Source: Diphasiastrum complanatum (taxonomy: Eukaryota; Streptophyta; Lycopodiopsida; Lycopodiales; Lycopodiaceae). Taken from it: a stretch of 64,000 nt of DNA. The stretch spans positions 19,555,450 to 19,619,449 of the forward strand of contig CM055095.1 of assembly GCA_029204225.1 (NCBI GenBank), given 5' to 3'. The stretch's first letter is position 1, and each line of letters opens with the position of its first letter. The notes beneath the pieces were generated by a model. That model did no database searches. It worked only from the letters and a program-made list of their open reading frames with translations, and was not told the DNA's origin. Below are positions 48,641 through 59,337 of the stretch, piece by piece. Position numbers and translations under genes: made by a program.

Positions 48641-50106
48641 TTCAAGGATTTGGGCCATTTAGTGAGGTTCAAGCATAGATTTTTGATGGATTTTGATGGT
48701 TCAACTTGTGCTAATCTTATGAAATCATAATCTATTGTTTCCCTCATCATTTCAAGTGTTTTAGGATCCTTATTTGCTGTAATTTTTACAATTGGGCCTT
48801 GGTTGTATAAAAATACAAATCCAGAAGTTGATTTTCTAGTGTCGACATCTCCTGTCCAATCTGCATCTGTGTAGGCTTCAAGGATATTGGCAGTGTGGCT
48901 ACCTCCATAGCACATGTTGAGAGTTTTGTTGCTTGGATGTACTTCACGACCTTTGTTAGTGTCTTTCATTGGGTTAAGAATGTATTTGACAAGAACTGGT
49001 TGAGTGCACTGATTGAATATGCAAGGTCTGGTCGCGTGCAGATCATTGCGTACATCAATGAGCCGATGATTGATTGAAATGAGTAGCACTTCATCTCCTC
49101 CTTTTTTGCCTCAGTTTGAGGAGATTGTTTTTTTGATAACTTTAGTCTAGGGTCGAGTGAAAAGTGACTTGGTTTGTAGTTGGCCATTCCATACTTTTCT
49201 AGCACGTTGTTGAGATATCGTTGCTGACTGATAAAGATCAGTCTGCTGAGTCGATCTTGTTGGATTTGGATTCTGAGCCAATAGTGGTCTAGACCCATGT
49301 CAGTCATCTTGTATTCCTGGGCCAGTATGTATTTTGTATCCTTCACCAGATTCAGATTGTTATTGAATTTGAGTGTATCATATACATAGAGAGTGATGAT
49401 GATGAAGTAATTTGATACAAACTTGAAGTAGACATTCGAGTCTGCTAAGTTTGGAAAAAAACCATTCTCTATTAGAAATGTGTTGATCTTCTGAAACTAG
49501 GCTCTGGGTGATTGTTTCAGCCCATAGAGCGCTTGTGGATTTTGCATACAAGGTGCTAATGCTTGTTGTTGAGCTCGTATCCCTCTGGCTACATCATATA
49601 GATTTCCTCTTCGATGGCTCCATTGAGGAAAGCGGTCTGGACATCCATCTGGTGGACTTCAAGATTTGCTGCGACTACAAAGGAGAGGAGTAGGCAGATC
49701 GAAGCATGTTTGACAACTGGGTTGAAGGTTTTTGAATAATCCAGATCTGGAATCTGGAAAAAACCTTTGGTGACTAGCCTGGCTTTGTAACAATTTAGCC
49801 TTCCTTCGACGTCATACTTCGTCTTGAATATCCATTTACATGGAATTGGGTTTCGGTCCTTTGGCAGCTCAGTCAGTGTCTATGTTTGATTCTCCATAAG
49901 AGAATCGAATTCGGTGTCCATCGCTGCTTTTCACTGGTCAGCATTAGAAGTTGACATTGCCTCAGAAACGGTGTTTGGTTCTTGCACAAAGTAGCAGGCC
50001 GGATCATCCAGAAATCTGGATGGAAGTTATCTGGACCTGTTCGACCTTCTGGGTTGAACTTTGGTCCTCTGATGTGGGTTGACTTGTTGAGGTTCTGACT
50101 CATTGT
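48641..50106 (-). pseudogene. Element I: Copia RT/RNase H remnant
   Basis: Minus-strand readings give RT and connection (KYILAQEYKMTDMGLDHYWL, FISQQRYLNNVLEKYGM, IIGSLMYAMICTRPDLAYSI) and RNase H (YTDADWTGDVDTRKSTSGFV). Further right there is degenerate N-terminal RT and hinge sequence up to the LTR of element J. Stops and frameshifts are numerous. Element J appears to interrupt or abut it at 50107. Confidence 0.85.
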
Positions 50107-50390
50107 TGTGTGTGAAATCGGAGCATGCACACATGCATTCACATAGCAGAAAAAGAGGGAGAGAACACCATTGCTTTATTCCATAAACTTGCACACTTTT
50201 ACAGTACGTGAGAGAGAGGTAGAGGTTATACTTCTTCATAAAACACCTCATCCCATTTCACATTGGGATGGGACCCAAACTATATTAAACTTGACTTAAG
50301 GCACATTCGGCCTTTACCACATTTATTAATACATTTCAAGTAGGTCTATAAATAACAAAGTGACATTGCCCATAAATAGTAATTCTAACA
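50107..50390 (-). repeat. Element J 3' LTR (left copy)
   Basis: Shares with the right copy GCATGCACA, GCATTCACATAGCAGAAAAAG, GAGAACACCATTGCTT and CAGTACGTGAGAGAGAGGTA. Divergence of about 10% plus a small insertion indicates an old element. It is bounded at 50390 by the polypyrimidine complement of the purine tract. Confidence 0.85.
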
Positions 50391-50805
50391 CCCTCCCTCA
50401 ATGACAGCTTTGTTAGAGGTGTTACTTCATGATTAACCAAGTACATCACACTAAAAGTACATTATACTCCTAACTCTACTGATGTGGCATTTATGCTAGC
50501 AATTGGTGCAAAAATATGATGTCATCAAATGGAGAATGTGTGGAACATTTCCATCACCCTCCCTTGAGCCAAACATCCACTAGAACCTGCAAAACAAATT
50601 GCTCACTGCATCATGTCCACGAGCTATGCCAAGGATAATATCCTTCCTTGAAACTGCAAATGCATCCGCAAACTGCCTCATATTGAAGATATCACCTTAC
50701 TTCTGCATCCAAGGAACCATCTTCTAGGATACCTATTCCAAGTTTAGCAATCCTGCAACAACTTTCTGAATCCCATAGAAGATAAAGTACATGTGCACAA
50801 ACTTA

Positions 50806-51659
50806 TTACCAAGCATCTGCTTCATCATAAGACTTTTCAGCTACAGCTGTTAGGTTCACTTTCTCTTTTTCTTTATCACTTTCAATGGACTTCTTTGAAC
50901 TAAGATCCACTTTCATCTTTAAACATTGATTCTTATAATGTCCCATCTTTCCACAATAAAAGCACTTAATGTTCTTTTTACTCTTAAAACTGCCTTCATC
51001 ACTTTTAGATTTACTAGTCTAATTAGCTTTCCACATAGTAAATAAAGTGACTTTATCTGAAGAGATTGTAACAATAGAATGTTGCATTCTACATTCTTCT
51101 TCAAGTAATGAAGCTATCATCATTTCTAATGACTGATTAGGCAAGTTTTCGAGTGTAAAAATGACATTACTATACTCAGCCGACATGTTATTCAATAGCA
51201 CAGCCATAGCATCATCTTTGGGAACATTAGAACCAATTCCAGCAAGTTGATTCATTATTGACTTCATACGATTCACGTGATCATTTAAGCTCATTCCACT
51301 TTCTAGCTTTAGAGCGAAAAATTGCTGCTTAAGAAGGATTTTATCATTTTTAGAACGTGCTCCAAATATAGCCTCCAATGATTGCCATATTTCACGAGCA
51401 GTCTTAGATAGGTCTAAATGATGAATTTGAGAATCAGCCAAACCAAGACCAATGTAAGCAGCAGCTCTCTTATCATGCAAATCATAATACTAGAAAAATC
51501 ACCGGAATCTTCTTGCTTAACTTTGGAACCGTCTACAAGATCCCACAGATTTTTCTCAGTCAATAATAATCTCATCTTGACTTGCCATGTATGAAAGTTC
51601 TTACCGTCAAATTTATCAAATGAAGTTCTTTGATCCATTATAGCCAACTTCAATGACAT
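50806..51659 (-). pseudogene. Element J Gag with zinc knuckle
   Basis: Starts MSLKLAIMDQRTSFDKFDGK then NFHTWQVKMRLLLTEKNLWD, the usual Copia Gag N-terminus. After a frameshift near 51485 it continues SKTAREIWQSLEAIFGARS, LKQQFFALKLESGMSLNDHV and LLNNMSAEYSNVIFTLEN. A third frame carries CFYCGKMGHYKNQC (50923-50964, CX2CX4HX4C). It ends YDEADAW then TAA, exactly where an autonomous polyprotein would run into the protease. Frameshifts make this copy defective. Gag would package RNA. Confidence 0.88.
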
Positions 51660-52224
51660 AAATGAATGATCAATTCAATTTCAGGAATTTTCTGCAAGTG
51701 TTTTGCTTAGCTAACTAATGATAAGTGCACATAGCCGAGGGAGAGAGCGTAAGACGTCACCTCGACTAGGCTTATCACTTGGTTAATTCATAAAACCAAT
51801 TTGACCTCTTAATTCCTTGAAAAACATTCATTTCAGTCTATATATATTCTGTACTTAGCATGACAATCAATTACTAACTTTTGATCAGCTTTTCACAAGT
51901 TTTCCATTGACATTTTTCAAAAAAATCTATGCTGTCCCTAATGAAAAATGGGGTCTCTGCACTAAAAACTTAATAAGTTTTTCTGATGAAGTCCGAATCA
52001 CTAGATTTTTGGTTCAAAACAAAGCTTAAACATTGTAGAACAGTCTTGTATGGTTTTTGTTTCGATAGAAATAGAATCTTTATGCAAAATTAAGCCTTTG
52101 TTTTGCATTTTTCTCAAATTTTGACACAGTGGGTTTGTCCCTAAGCTTGGAAGACAGCCCTTAAGGACCCAACTTCAATTTTTTTTTAAATGTCGTTAAA
52201 AACTTCAAGAGAACCAAAAAAACA

Positions 52225-52560
52225 TTGACCATTCACCTTGGGCACCTGAATGTTTCAGTCCCGTCGCTCTCATTCACTTCCAACGGGTTCACGCTCTCTT
52301 TGGATCGCGACTGTATGGAGGTTAAGCCACGCGTTGGTTTTCCTTCTTCATGCGCTTCCATCTCTTTCATGTATGGATCGCACCATCTGCACCTCTCTGG
52401 ATCGGGCGCTCAAGGAATGGGGCTCGAATCATTGCGCATGTCTCCCGTTTCATTCACCTAGTATTGACATCAACAGAGGTAGGGCAATCCTCATTGCTTC
52501 TCCACACGTAAATGGCTTCCTGCAAAAACTACTTCCTAGCCTGTAGTGCCCGCTACCTTC
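52225..52560. other. GC-richer segment inside element J leader
   Basis: About 340 bp is clearly less AT-rich than the rest of element J. Overlapping open frames of 78 and 98 codons occur on the + strand, opposite to J. No protein family was recognised. It could be a captured host fragment or an inherent leader structure. Confidence 0.4.
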
Positions 52561-52889
52561 TGCCTGATCTGAGTGAGCTTTCAAACATCCTATCCCTACA
52601 ATCATTCAAAATCACAAGAAGAATCCCATTCTTTCACAGATTGTGTAGTCTTCACACAAAACAAGCATTCAAATGATTCTCTCTCTTTTATTTCATTTTC
52701 ATTCTGCACAAAAGCAGAATCACTCTATTTCCTACAGTAGAAATCAGAGAAACATCTCTGTTTATTAACAAAACTAGAAATACTTTTGCATTCTGAAAAT
52801 ATCCCAACAAACAAAATGCTATCAAAATCTCCTAAGACTCAACTCATGCCCAGATCTTCAGGGGTTAGCCATTCCCTGCTCTGATATCA

Positions 52890-53048
52890 TGTGTGTGAAA
52901 TCAAAGCATGCACATATGCATTCACATAGCAGAAAAAGGGAGAGAGAACACCATTGCTTAATTCCGTAAACTTGCATACTACAATGAGAGAATTACAGTA
53001 CGTGAGAGAGAGGTAGAGGTTACACCTCTTCATAAAAGACCTCAGCCC
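52890..53048 (-). repeat. Element J 5' LTR (right copy), truncated
   Basis: Starts TGTGTGTGAAATCAAAGCATG next to the primer-binding-site complement and matches the left LTR for about 160 bp. It stops where + strand Copia RNase H sequence (element K) begins. Confidence 0.8.
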
Positions 53049-53644
53049 AGTTTATGTCAAATCTCGGCCTACCTCACTAGAAAGCTCTACTCAGAGTACT
53101 AAGATACATTCAAGCCACCAAGCACTATGCTTTGTGTTATAATGGAAATACTGAAGATGCTTTGACATTACTTACTTATTCTGACTCTGATTGGGCTGAT
53201 AAAGTGGATACAAGAAAATCCACATCTGGCTATCTTTGCTTTCTAGCAGGATGACCCATCTCATGGAATAGTCGAAAGCAAAAATGCATTTCTTTGTCCT
53301 CCATAGAATCAGAATATGTTGCAGCTACCTCTATAGTGAAGGAAATTATTTGGCTCAGAATATTGCTTCAGGATCTTATGATCTCTCAAATCAGTTCAAC
53401 TATACTCCATTGTGACAATCAGAGCTGCATTGCTTTATCTCTGAACCCACGAACTCACTCTAAAACTAAGCACATTGAAGTTCAATTTCATTTTCTTACA
53501 AAGAAAGTTTGGAATAAAGATGTCGAATTAAGTTACAATCCTACTGCCAGTATGTTGGCTGATATCTTAACTAAGCCTCTATCAAGAGAAAAGCATGTTG
53601 CATTATGTAGCTTGCTTAATCTCATTCAGGATCATAGGAGTTAA
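53049..53644 (+). pseudogene. Element K: Copia RNase H and C-terminal tail
   Basis: Plus-strand reading YSDSDWADKVDTRKSTSGYL, one stop, then LSSIESEYVAATSIVKEIIW, LHCDNQSCIALSLNPRTHSK, TKHIEVQFHFLTKKV and MLADILTKPLSREKHVALC. It ends in the natural stop just before a purine tract (AAAGGGGGG). Only the 3' end of pol is present. Confidence 0.9.
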
Positions 53645-53657
53645 GCTTAAAGGGGGG

Positions 53658-53772
53658 TCTTGGAATTAAGCATCACTCCAACTCACCAGAATTCAAATCA
53701 TTCGAGTTCAAGTCATCAGACCACGAATCATTCAAGTTCGTCTCAATTCCTGAACAACAATATACCTATGTG

Positions 53773-53812
<40 letters not shown>

Positions 53813-54788
53813 GACAACACTGCAGCCTTACTCTCTGAAGTTGTACATTTGTGCAATCAAACAACTAGAACAGAAGCATAATCAACGACAAACTCTTTGA
53901 GTTCGAGGACCATGAGATCTTCTTCTTCGACCTCCTTCGAACTCAAAGTCTTCGAGTTTGAGGTCCACGTCATCCACACTACCCTGTCCGATGCAAACCA
54001 TGTCACAATTCACTTTAATCTCACGTAAAATATCAAGTAAGTGATGATAATGATGATATCTTGCAAGTGGAGAAGAGTGAATCAGAGTTTCGGTGTGAAC
54101 TCCATTGTGTCTTAACTATCTGATTCCATAGAATCAGAGATATACGAGAGAGTGAAAGTCATTCAAGAAATAGAGATAGTTATTTAATCTGTAGCTAGTT
54201 AAGTAAGGTCACTACACACAGTGCACCACTACTGTGAGTCATTCTTGGATACAGGATTGTAATCTGATTATTATATTCACAATAAGCTTAACTCACATTC
54301 TCTATTTTCTTACGTGTATTGCACTACGAATGCTTTCTGATAGTTTTCTTTCTCAATTGACACTCACTCAATTCAGAATGTCTAATCTCAAAGGAAACAT
54401 GGTTGTCTCAGACACCTAACTGTTCACTCCCTTCACGGTTGTAAATGGCAGTTAAGACAGAAGATATTTTTCTCTCGACACTTGTAAATATATATACTAG
54501 CTGAATCAAGCTATGTGAGTGTTAATTGAATTTCTTTTTCAATCAGAGTTATCTGTAGTCAACGTTATCACGCTCAGCAAACTGAAGTTATTACTTCAAG
54601 CCATTGTACTCACTATTGATATTAATCAGAGTGCAATTTTTGTCTCACTACTGCATTGTTCATTCGCACAATTCTGTATGAATCGTTTTACTAGAATATT
54701 TTTGTTGCTAACTATTGCTTTTCTATTCCTACACGTCGCGCTCAAAGCCTCGAGCTTCCACTGTCGGTCATCGCCACGTTTCATGACA
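53658..54788 (+). repeat. Element K LTR, about 1.13 kb, shared by two internal regions
   Basis: Begins TCTTGGAATTAAGC (probably TGTTGGAATT originally) after the purine tract and ends TTTCATGACA. It is followed at once by a primer-binding site (TGGTATAGAGCGG, 54789). It therefore has pol 3' sequence on the left and gag 5' sequence on the right. A (CT)17 run lies at 53777-53810. Confidence 0.75.
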
Positions 54789-55017
54789 TGGTATAGAGCG
54801 GGCATTTTAGTAACCTGTATTTCTACTATCAATCTTGTTTCTATCAAGACGTCTTTCTAGCAAATGCACAACCAACAGTATTCCGACAATCATTGATTCT
54901 ACCAATGATCTCGTTCAACTAGAATGTATCCATCATCTAGTTCATCTCTCATTGAAAAACTCGATGGAGATAACTACATCTCTAGATATTCAAGATGACA
55001 CTTGATGGTGGATTTGT
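54789..55017 (+). pseudogene. Element K primer-binding site, leader and start of gag
   Basis: After the primer-binding site and about 120 bp of leader, ATG at 54924 opens MYPSSSSSLIEKLDGDNYIS, a Copia Gag N-terminus. Small indels then bring in a stop. The homology fades near 55017. Confidence 0.72.
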
Positions 55018-55464
55018 ATGGGTCTATCAGTATGTCATTGGGAAACTGGATGACATGTCCCAGATAGGCTATAGAGGTGTCCAGTGAGGTGTCACAGTGC
55101 ACTACTAGTGGTGCATGGGCCTTGGAGGGTATAAGTATACCTATTGGGCTCTCACTAGTGTATGCTTGAATATAGCATGATCGGTGCCCGGATGCTGCTG
55201 GTGTGATGCCTCATTCGTCTCTAAGCGATTGATCCATAGTTTGGGTGCTAGATCTGTTCGATCTAGGTTTGCTTGTGTTGGTTTGTCCACCATCAGATTC
55301 CCTTATGTTGCTTGTGATTGGCATGCTTAGAATAGGATTCTGAGATTGAGGACTTTATATTGGTATCAGAGCCAATTTTGAGCATGTTTTTGCATTGATT
55401 TGTGTTCAAGAGAAATCTCGAATTGTGGATTTTTCCATTGTGTGATATGGAATCTTGACACTCT
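55018..55464 (+). mobile_element. Element N: LTR-like stretch with primer-binding site
   Basis: TGGTATCAGAGCCAA at 55361-55375 marks the leader of another + strand element. The preceding sequence is presumably its LTR, with a TATA-like GTATAAGTATACC near 55129, but its start is not defined. Element G inserted into the leader at 55464/55465. Confidence 0.5.
55460..55464. repeat. Target-site duplication of element G, left
   Basis: ACTCT immediately before the 5' LTR. The identical ACTCT follows the 3' LTR at 60041-60045. Five bases is the usual Copia duplication size. Confidence 0.95.
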
Positions 55465-56165
55465 TGTGAAGAATTGCCAAAAATTGGCAAATCTAGCTTG
55501 ATCAAAAACCATGTAGAATAGTGTAAATTGTGTACACAAGTGGGTCCCACACATGTGAGGCCATGATGCCACATGGGAAACCCATCCTAATGTAGGTTAG
55601 GTCAAGTCAAGAGAGTTGGTCATGTCTATTTGGTGGTCATCCCTACTTTATAGGACCTACACCTAAGTTTAAGATGAAAATTTGACCAACTAGCTACCTA
55701 CCAAGCATAACTCTAGGAAATAGACTAGGGTTTCATTTTAGGTCAAGGAGAGTGAGTTAACTTCCTTATTACATGCTGGAAATCCACCTAACTTCAAGAA
55801 GGAAGTCGAATTTGCTATGTATTCCCTCTCTCCATAGTGAGAAGATAGAAAATTTTTGGAGCTCATTGGCAATCTCAAGCTAGTTCACTATGTACATTGA
55901 GTTTTCGTGATCCAAATGAGACCAAATCAATTTCTACTTGTTTCTCAGGTTGAAGGCCGTACTACAGCCTGTAGTACACACGTGTGGGCTCGGATTTCAA
56001 TGTTTATCAATGCTTTTGATTGTTAGTGCTTGTTGTTTGTCAAATTGCCAATCTAGATCAACTTTTTTGTGTCTAGTTTTTTGATAGATTGTTAAGCAAG
56101 CATCCAATCACTCTTGTGGATCTTTTGTAGATCCATTTATGGTCCTAAAGTACAGTACTTTCACA
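55465..56165 (+). repeat. Element G 5' LTR
   Basis: TGTGAAGAATTGCC to TACTTTCACA, 701 bp. It contains TTGCCAA-AAA-TTGGCAA near the left end, CACACGTGTG near the centre and CCATTTATGG (56133-56142) close to the right end. Confidence 0.97.
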
Positions 56166-56600
56166 TGGTATCAGAGCCAAGTACAAGAGCATAAGCCATT
56201 GATCTAATGCAAATCCATTTTTAGCAAGTTTTGGTGCTAAAAACTAGTATTGAGAGGGCAAGCTAGAATCTTGATTATGGTGAGGAGATTTGATCCCAAA
56301 TTTGGTAGGGGTCTAAATCCGTACTGTCCACATGTGTGGGCACCTCTGAACCTGCATTTAATGCATGGTATTCATTTGATCCAAAAAAATTTAATTTGTG
56401 AGCTATTGGTGTAATTTTTGGTGGAGATCCTAGGATAACCTACCAAGATCATTTGCCATTGATTAGATTTGAATTTGTTTCATGGAATCTAATTAATCTA
56501 GGCTGAGTTCAAGTCCTATTAAGGTTAAAAATAGGTCTTGAAAGTACACCAAGAAGGAAGAAAGAGATTAAGTCATTTTTTTGTCCAAAAATAGCCAAAT

Positions 56601-56950
56601 TTGGCAAGATTTGATTGTAAGTAGATTTCACATCATCTTATCTTCATTCCAACTTTGTGAGGGAGTGCTAGAACTGAGATTATAAGTCCATTTGTTGGAT
56701 TAGAAATCTAATTTGAGTGAAAAACTACAAGAGAGAGACCTTAGTGAGTTTCTAGAGACAATCAAATCCATTTCTTGGCAAGATTTGTTTGAAAGTAGTT
56801 TTCACTTCATCTTATCTTCATTCCAGCTTTGTGAGGGAGTGATAGAACTGTGATTATAAGTCCATTTGTTGGATAAGAAATCAAATTTGAGTGAAACACT
56901 GCAAGTGTGAGACCTTTGTGAGTTTCAAGTCAATCAAATCTATTTCTTGT
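56601..56950 (+). repeat. Tandem duplication of about 175 bp in element G leader
   Basis: Two copies start TGGCAAGATTTG (about 56601 and 56776). Each includes TCTTATCTTCATTCCA, TTTGTGAGGGAGTG, ATTATAAGTCCATTTGTTGGA and a stretch ending near AATCAAATC. Element C has a single copy in the same position, so the duplication arose in the G lineage. Confidence 0.85.
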
Positions 56951-56970
56951 TTGTAGAAGTCACTAGTAAG

Positions 56971-59127
56971 ATGGGATCTGCTGGAGCATACCTTCTAGAA
57001 GCTAGTGAGAGGTTGAATTCTACAAATTATGCTATTTGGAAGGTTAGAATGGAGTCACTCTTAGTGCTCCAAGACCTTTATGAGTTCTTGATTGAAGATG
57101 AAGATGAACCTCTAGGTGCACAGGAGTTAGCTTGATACAAGAAGAGATCTAGGCTTGCACTTCATTGTGTGAAGATGAATGTGAGCAATGATTTGTTGAG
57201 AGAAGTATCAGCTTGTACTAATGCTAAAGAGGCTTGGGAGTCTTTAAAATCAATCTATGAGTCTAGCAACACTTCTAGAGTTCTTATGCTTAGAAATCAA
57301 ATTTTGCAAAGCATGAGGAGAAGTGAGGAGAGTGCACAAGATTATGTACTCAGAATCAAGTCTCTAAATAGGGAGTTGGCTTCCATTGGAGAGAAGATTC
57401 ATGATGAAGAGCTTGTACAAATTGTCCTTAATGGTCTAGGAGATGACTTTGAAAATTTGGTCCAAAGTTTTGCCATCCAAGACACTTTGCCAACTATAGA
57501 AAAACTTCATAGTGTATTAGTGGCTGAAGAGTGTAGGATGCTCCATGCAAAATCTAGGATGAGTTCCTTGTATTTGCAGGATGGTGATGAGAAAGCCAAT
57601 TTCTCATTCAAGGGCAAAAAGAAGACCAATGGAAAGAAGAAGCATCCAAAGGAGGCCAAAGAAGAGGATGATGCATCAAGCTCAAAGGACAAGTCAAAGC
57701 AAAAATGCTTCTTTTGTGGAAAGAAGGGGCATTATGCATCTGAATGCTACAAGAGGCTAAGAGCACAAGTGGAGGAGGACAAACAAGGAAACCTTGCAAA
57801 GGAGGAGGAGGAGGATGAAGTAGATGTATTCTTGATGGCATCTACATCCTCACCAACAAGCAATAGCAATTCAAGAGACAATTGGTGGATCGACAGTGGG
57901 GCTAGCTCCCACATGTCTTGTGAAAAGGACTTTTTCTCAACCTTACACTCTTTCAATGATGCTAAAAAGTTTGTCTTTACTGCAAATGATGAAGAGTGTA
58001 GGATAGATGGTGTTGGCACCATCTCTTTGTATCTAGAATCCTCAAAATGCATGGATCTAGAAAATGTCCTTTATGTACCATCAATCACCAAGAATATGCT
58101 TAGTGTTGGTCTACTCTTAGAGAGTGGTTTGGATGTCCACTTTAAGCATGGTGTTTGCTTCATCTTGAAGAATGATGTTTGCATTGCAAAGGGATTTAAA
58201 CATGGAAGATTGTTTAAGTTGGAAGCTAGTGTTGCTTTTGAAAGAATGAGCTTGGCGAAGGAGGAGATCACTCAAGAGGAGATCTTGGCAAAGTGTGATG
58301 TTGCTTGCATTGAGGAGGAGCATCAAAAGGAGGAAGATCTTGAGGATCAGCCTCAAAGCATGAGAGTTCCAAGGGAGTCCTCAATGACAATGTCCGAGTC
58401 ATCAAATTGCATGCAAATTGTCCATTCAAGTGTGCATCTTGCAAGGGTGGTGAGCATTGGAGAGTCTACTATCTTTGTATACTTTTTGGAAAGTATTAGT
58501 AGACATGAGCTGACTTGTTTCTTACCTTTAAGATTCATGGTGTATATTACTTTGTATGACAAGACAATGAAATGGGATGCTTTGAAATCTACATTTGTTG
58601 TTGATAAAGCAATTTCATTGGATAACTATTTTTGTAATAGTTTGAATAGTGTCATAAAAGATGAAATATCATTTGTATTGGAAATCTTTGGGTCCACATG
58701 CTTTGTGCATGATCATTCCAATGTAAGGACCAAAGATTATCCTATTTCAATGATAGGAATAATTGTAGTGTTTTGCTCTTCAAGTAGAGATTGTAGAATC
58801 TACTTGTTTTCAACCAAAGAATTTGTCAATAGTGGAAATGTGATCTTTCAAGAGTGGAAGATTTGTAAACTTGAAGAAGCACCTTTGGATCAACACCTTA
58901 TTCAATTCATTGATGGTTTGGAGTCAAGTCAAGTGGAGGAGCAAGCTCAAGACCCGAGGACTCCAAGAAAAACCTTTAGTATCAAGATGGAGCCATCTAG
59001 GCTCAATCATATGGATCAAGCAAGACAAGTTGTCTTTGGAAACATTATTTATGCACTTAATATTTTAATTGATGTATCTTCAAGTGCACAGAATGCCTTG
59101 GAATCCATGGCTTGGCATGATGTTTAG
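56971..59127 (+). pseudogene. Element G Gag-protease with degenerate integrase-like tail
   Basis: ATG 56971 opens MGSAGAYLLEASERLNS. A single in-frame TGA (57133-57135) interrupts it, and the frame then stays open for 663 codons to 59127. It contains NDLLREVSACTNAKEAWESL, the CCHC knuckle CFFCGKKGHYASEC (57706-57747) and protease WWIDSGASSHMS. The integrase zinc domain seen in element C is missing. The core is recognisable but altered: HSSVH for HSDVH, LESISRH for IDDYSRY, with the second Asp and the Glu motif lost. The later VFGSTCYVH-like block (EIFGSTCFVHDHS) and the hinge (DPRTPRK) remain. RT and RNase H are deleted. Catalysis by this integrase is not expected. It could supply Gag and protease only if the TGA were read through. 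Confidence 0.9.
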
Positions 59128-59337
59128 TTTTGAAGTGTGCTACATGTATATAGACACATTTATGGAACATCTTGTAAGAGATCCTCTAAGAGGTGGTGAA
59201 AGATCCTTCATGGACATCATTCTCTATTGGAGTCTCAAAAGTTCCTTCTTTGTAGCTGGATTTTTTAGACACTTCTAAAAGCTTTCATTGATCTATCAAG
59301 AGAGTTGTAAATAGGTCAAGCTAAATTTGAGGAGGAG

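Larger units (their letters stand above)
50107..53048 (-). mobile_element. Element J: gag-only Copia-type LTR element
   Basis: Left LTR 50107-50390 (TGTGTGTGAAATC...TTCTAACA, 284 bp) is followed by CCCTCCCTCA, the complement of a purine tract. The right LTR begins at 52890 after a primer-binding-site complement (GCTCTGATATCA, 52878-52889) and breaks off near 53048. Between them (2.5 kb) there is a Gag with a zinc knuckle and no protease, integrase, RT or RNase H. This matches the architecture described as TR-GAG (terminal-repeat retrotransposons with a GAG domain), which depend on another element's Pol. An internal deletion of a complete element is the alternative. Confidence 0.75.
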
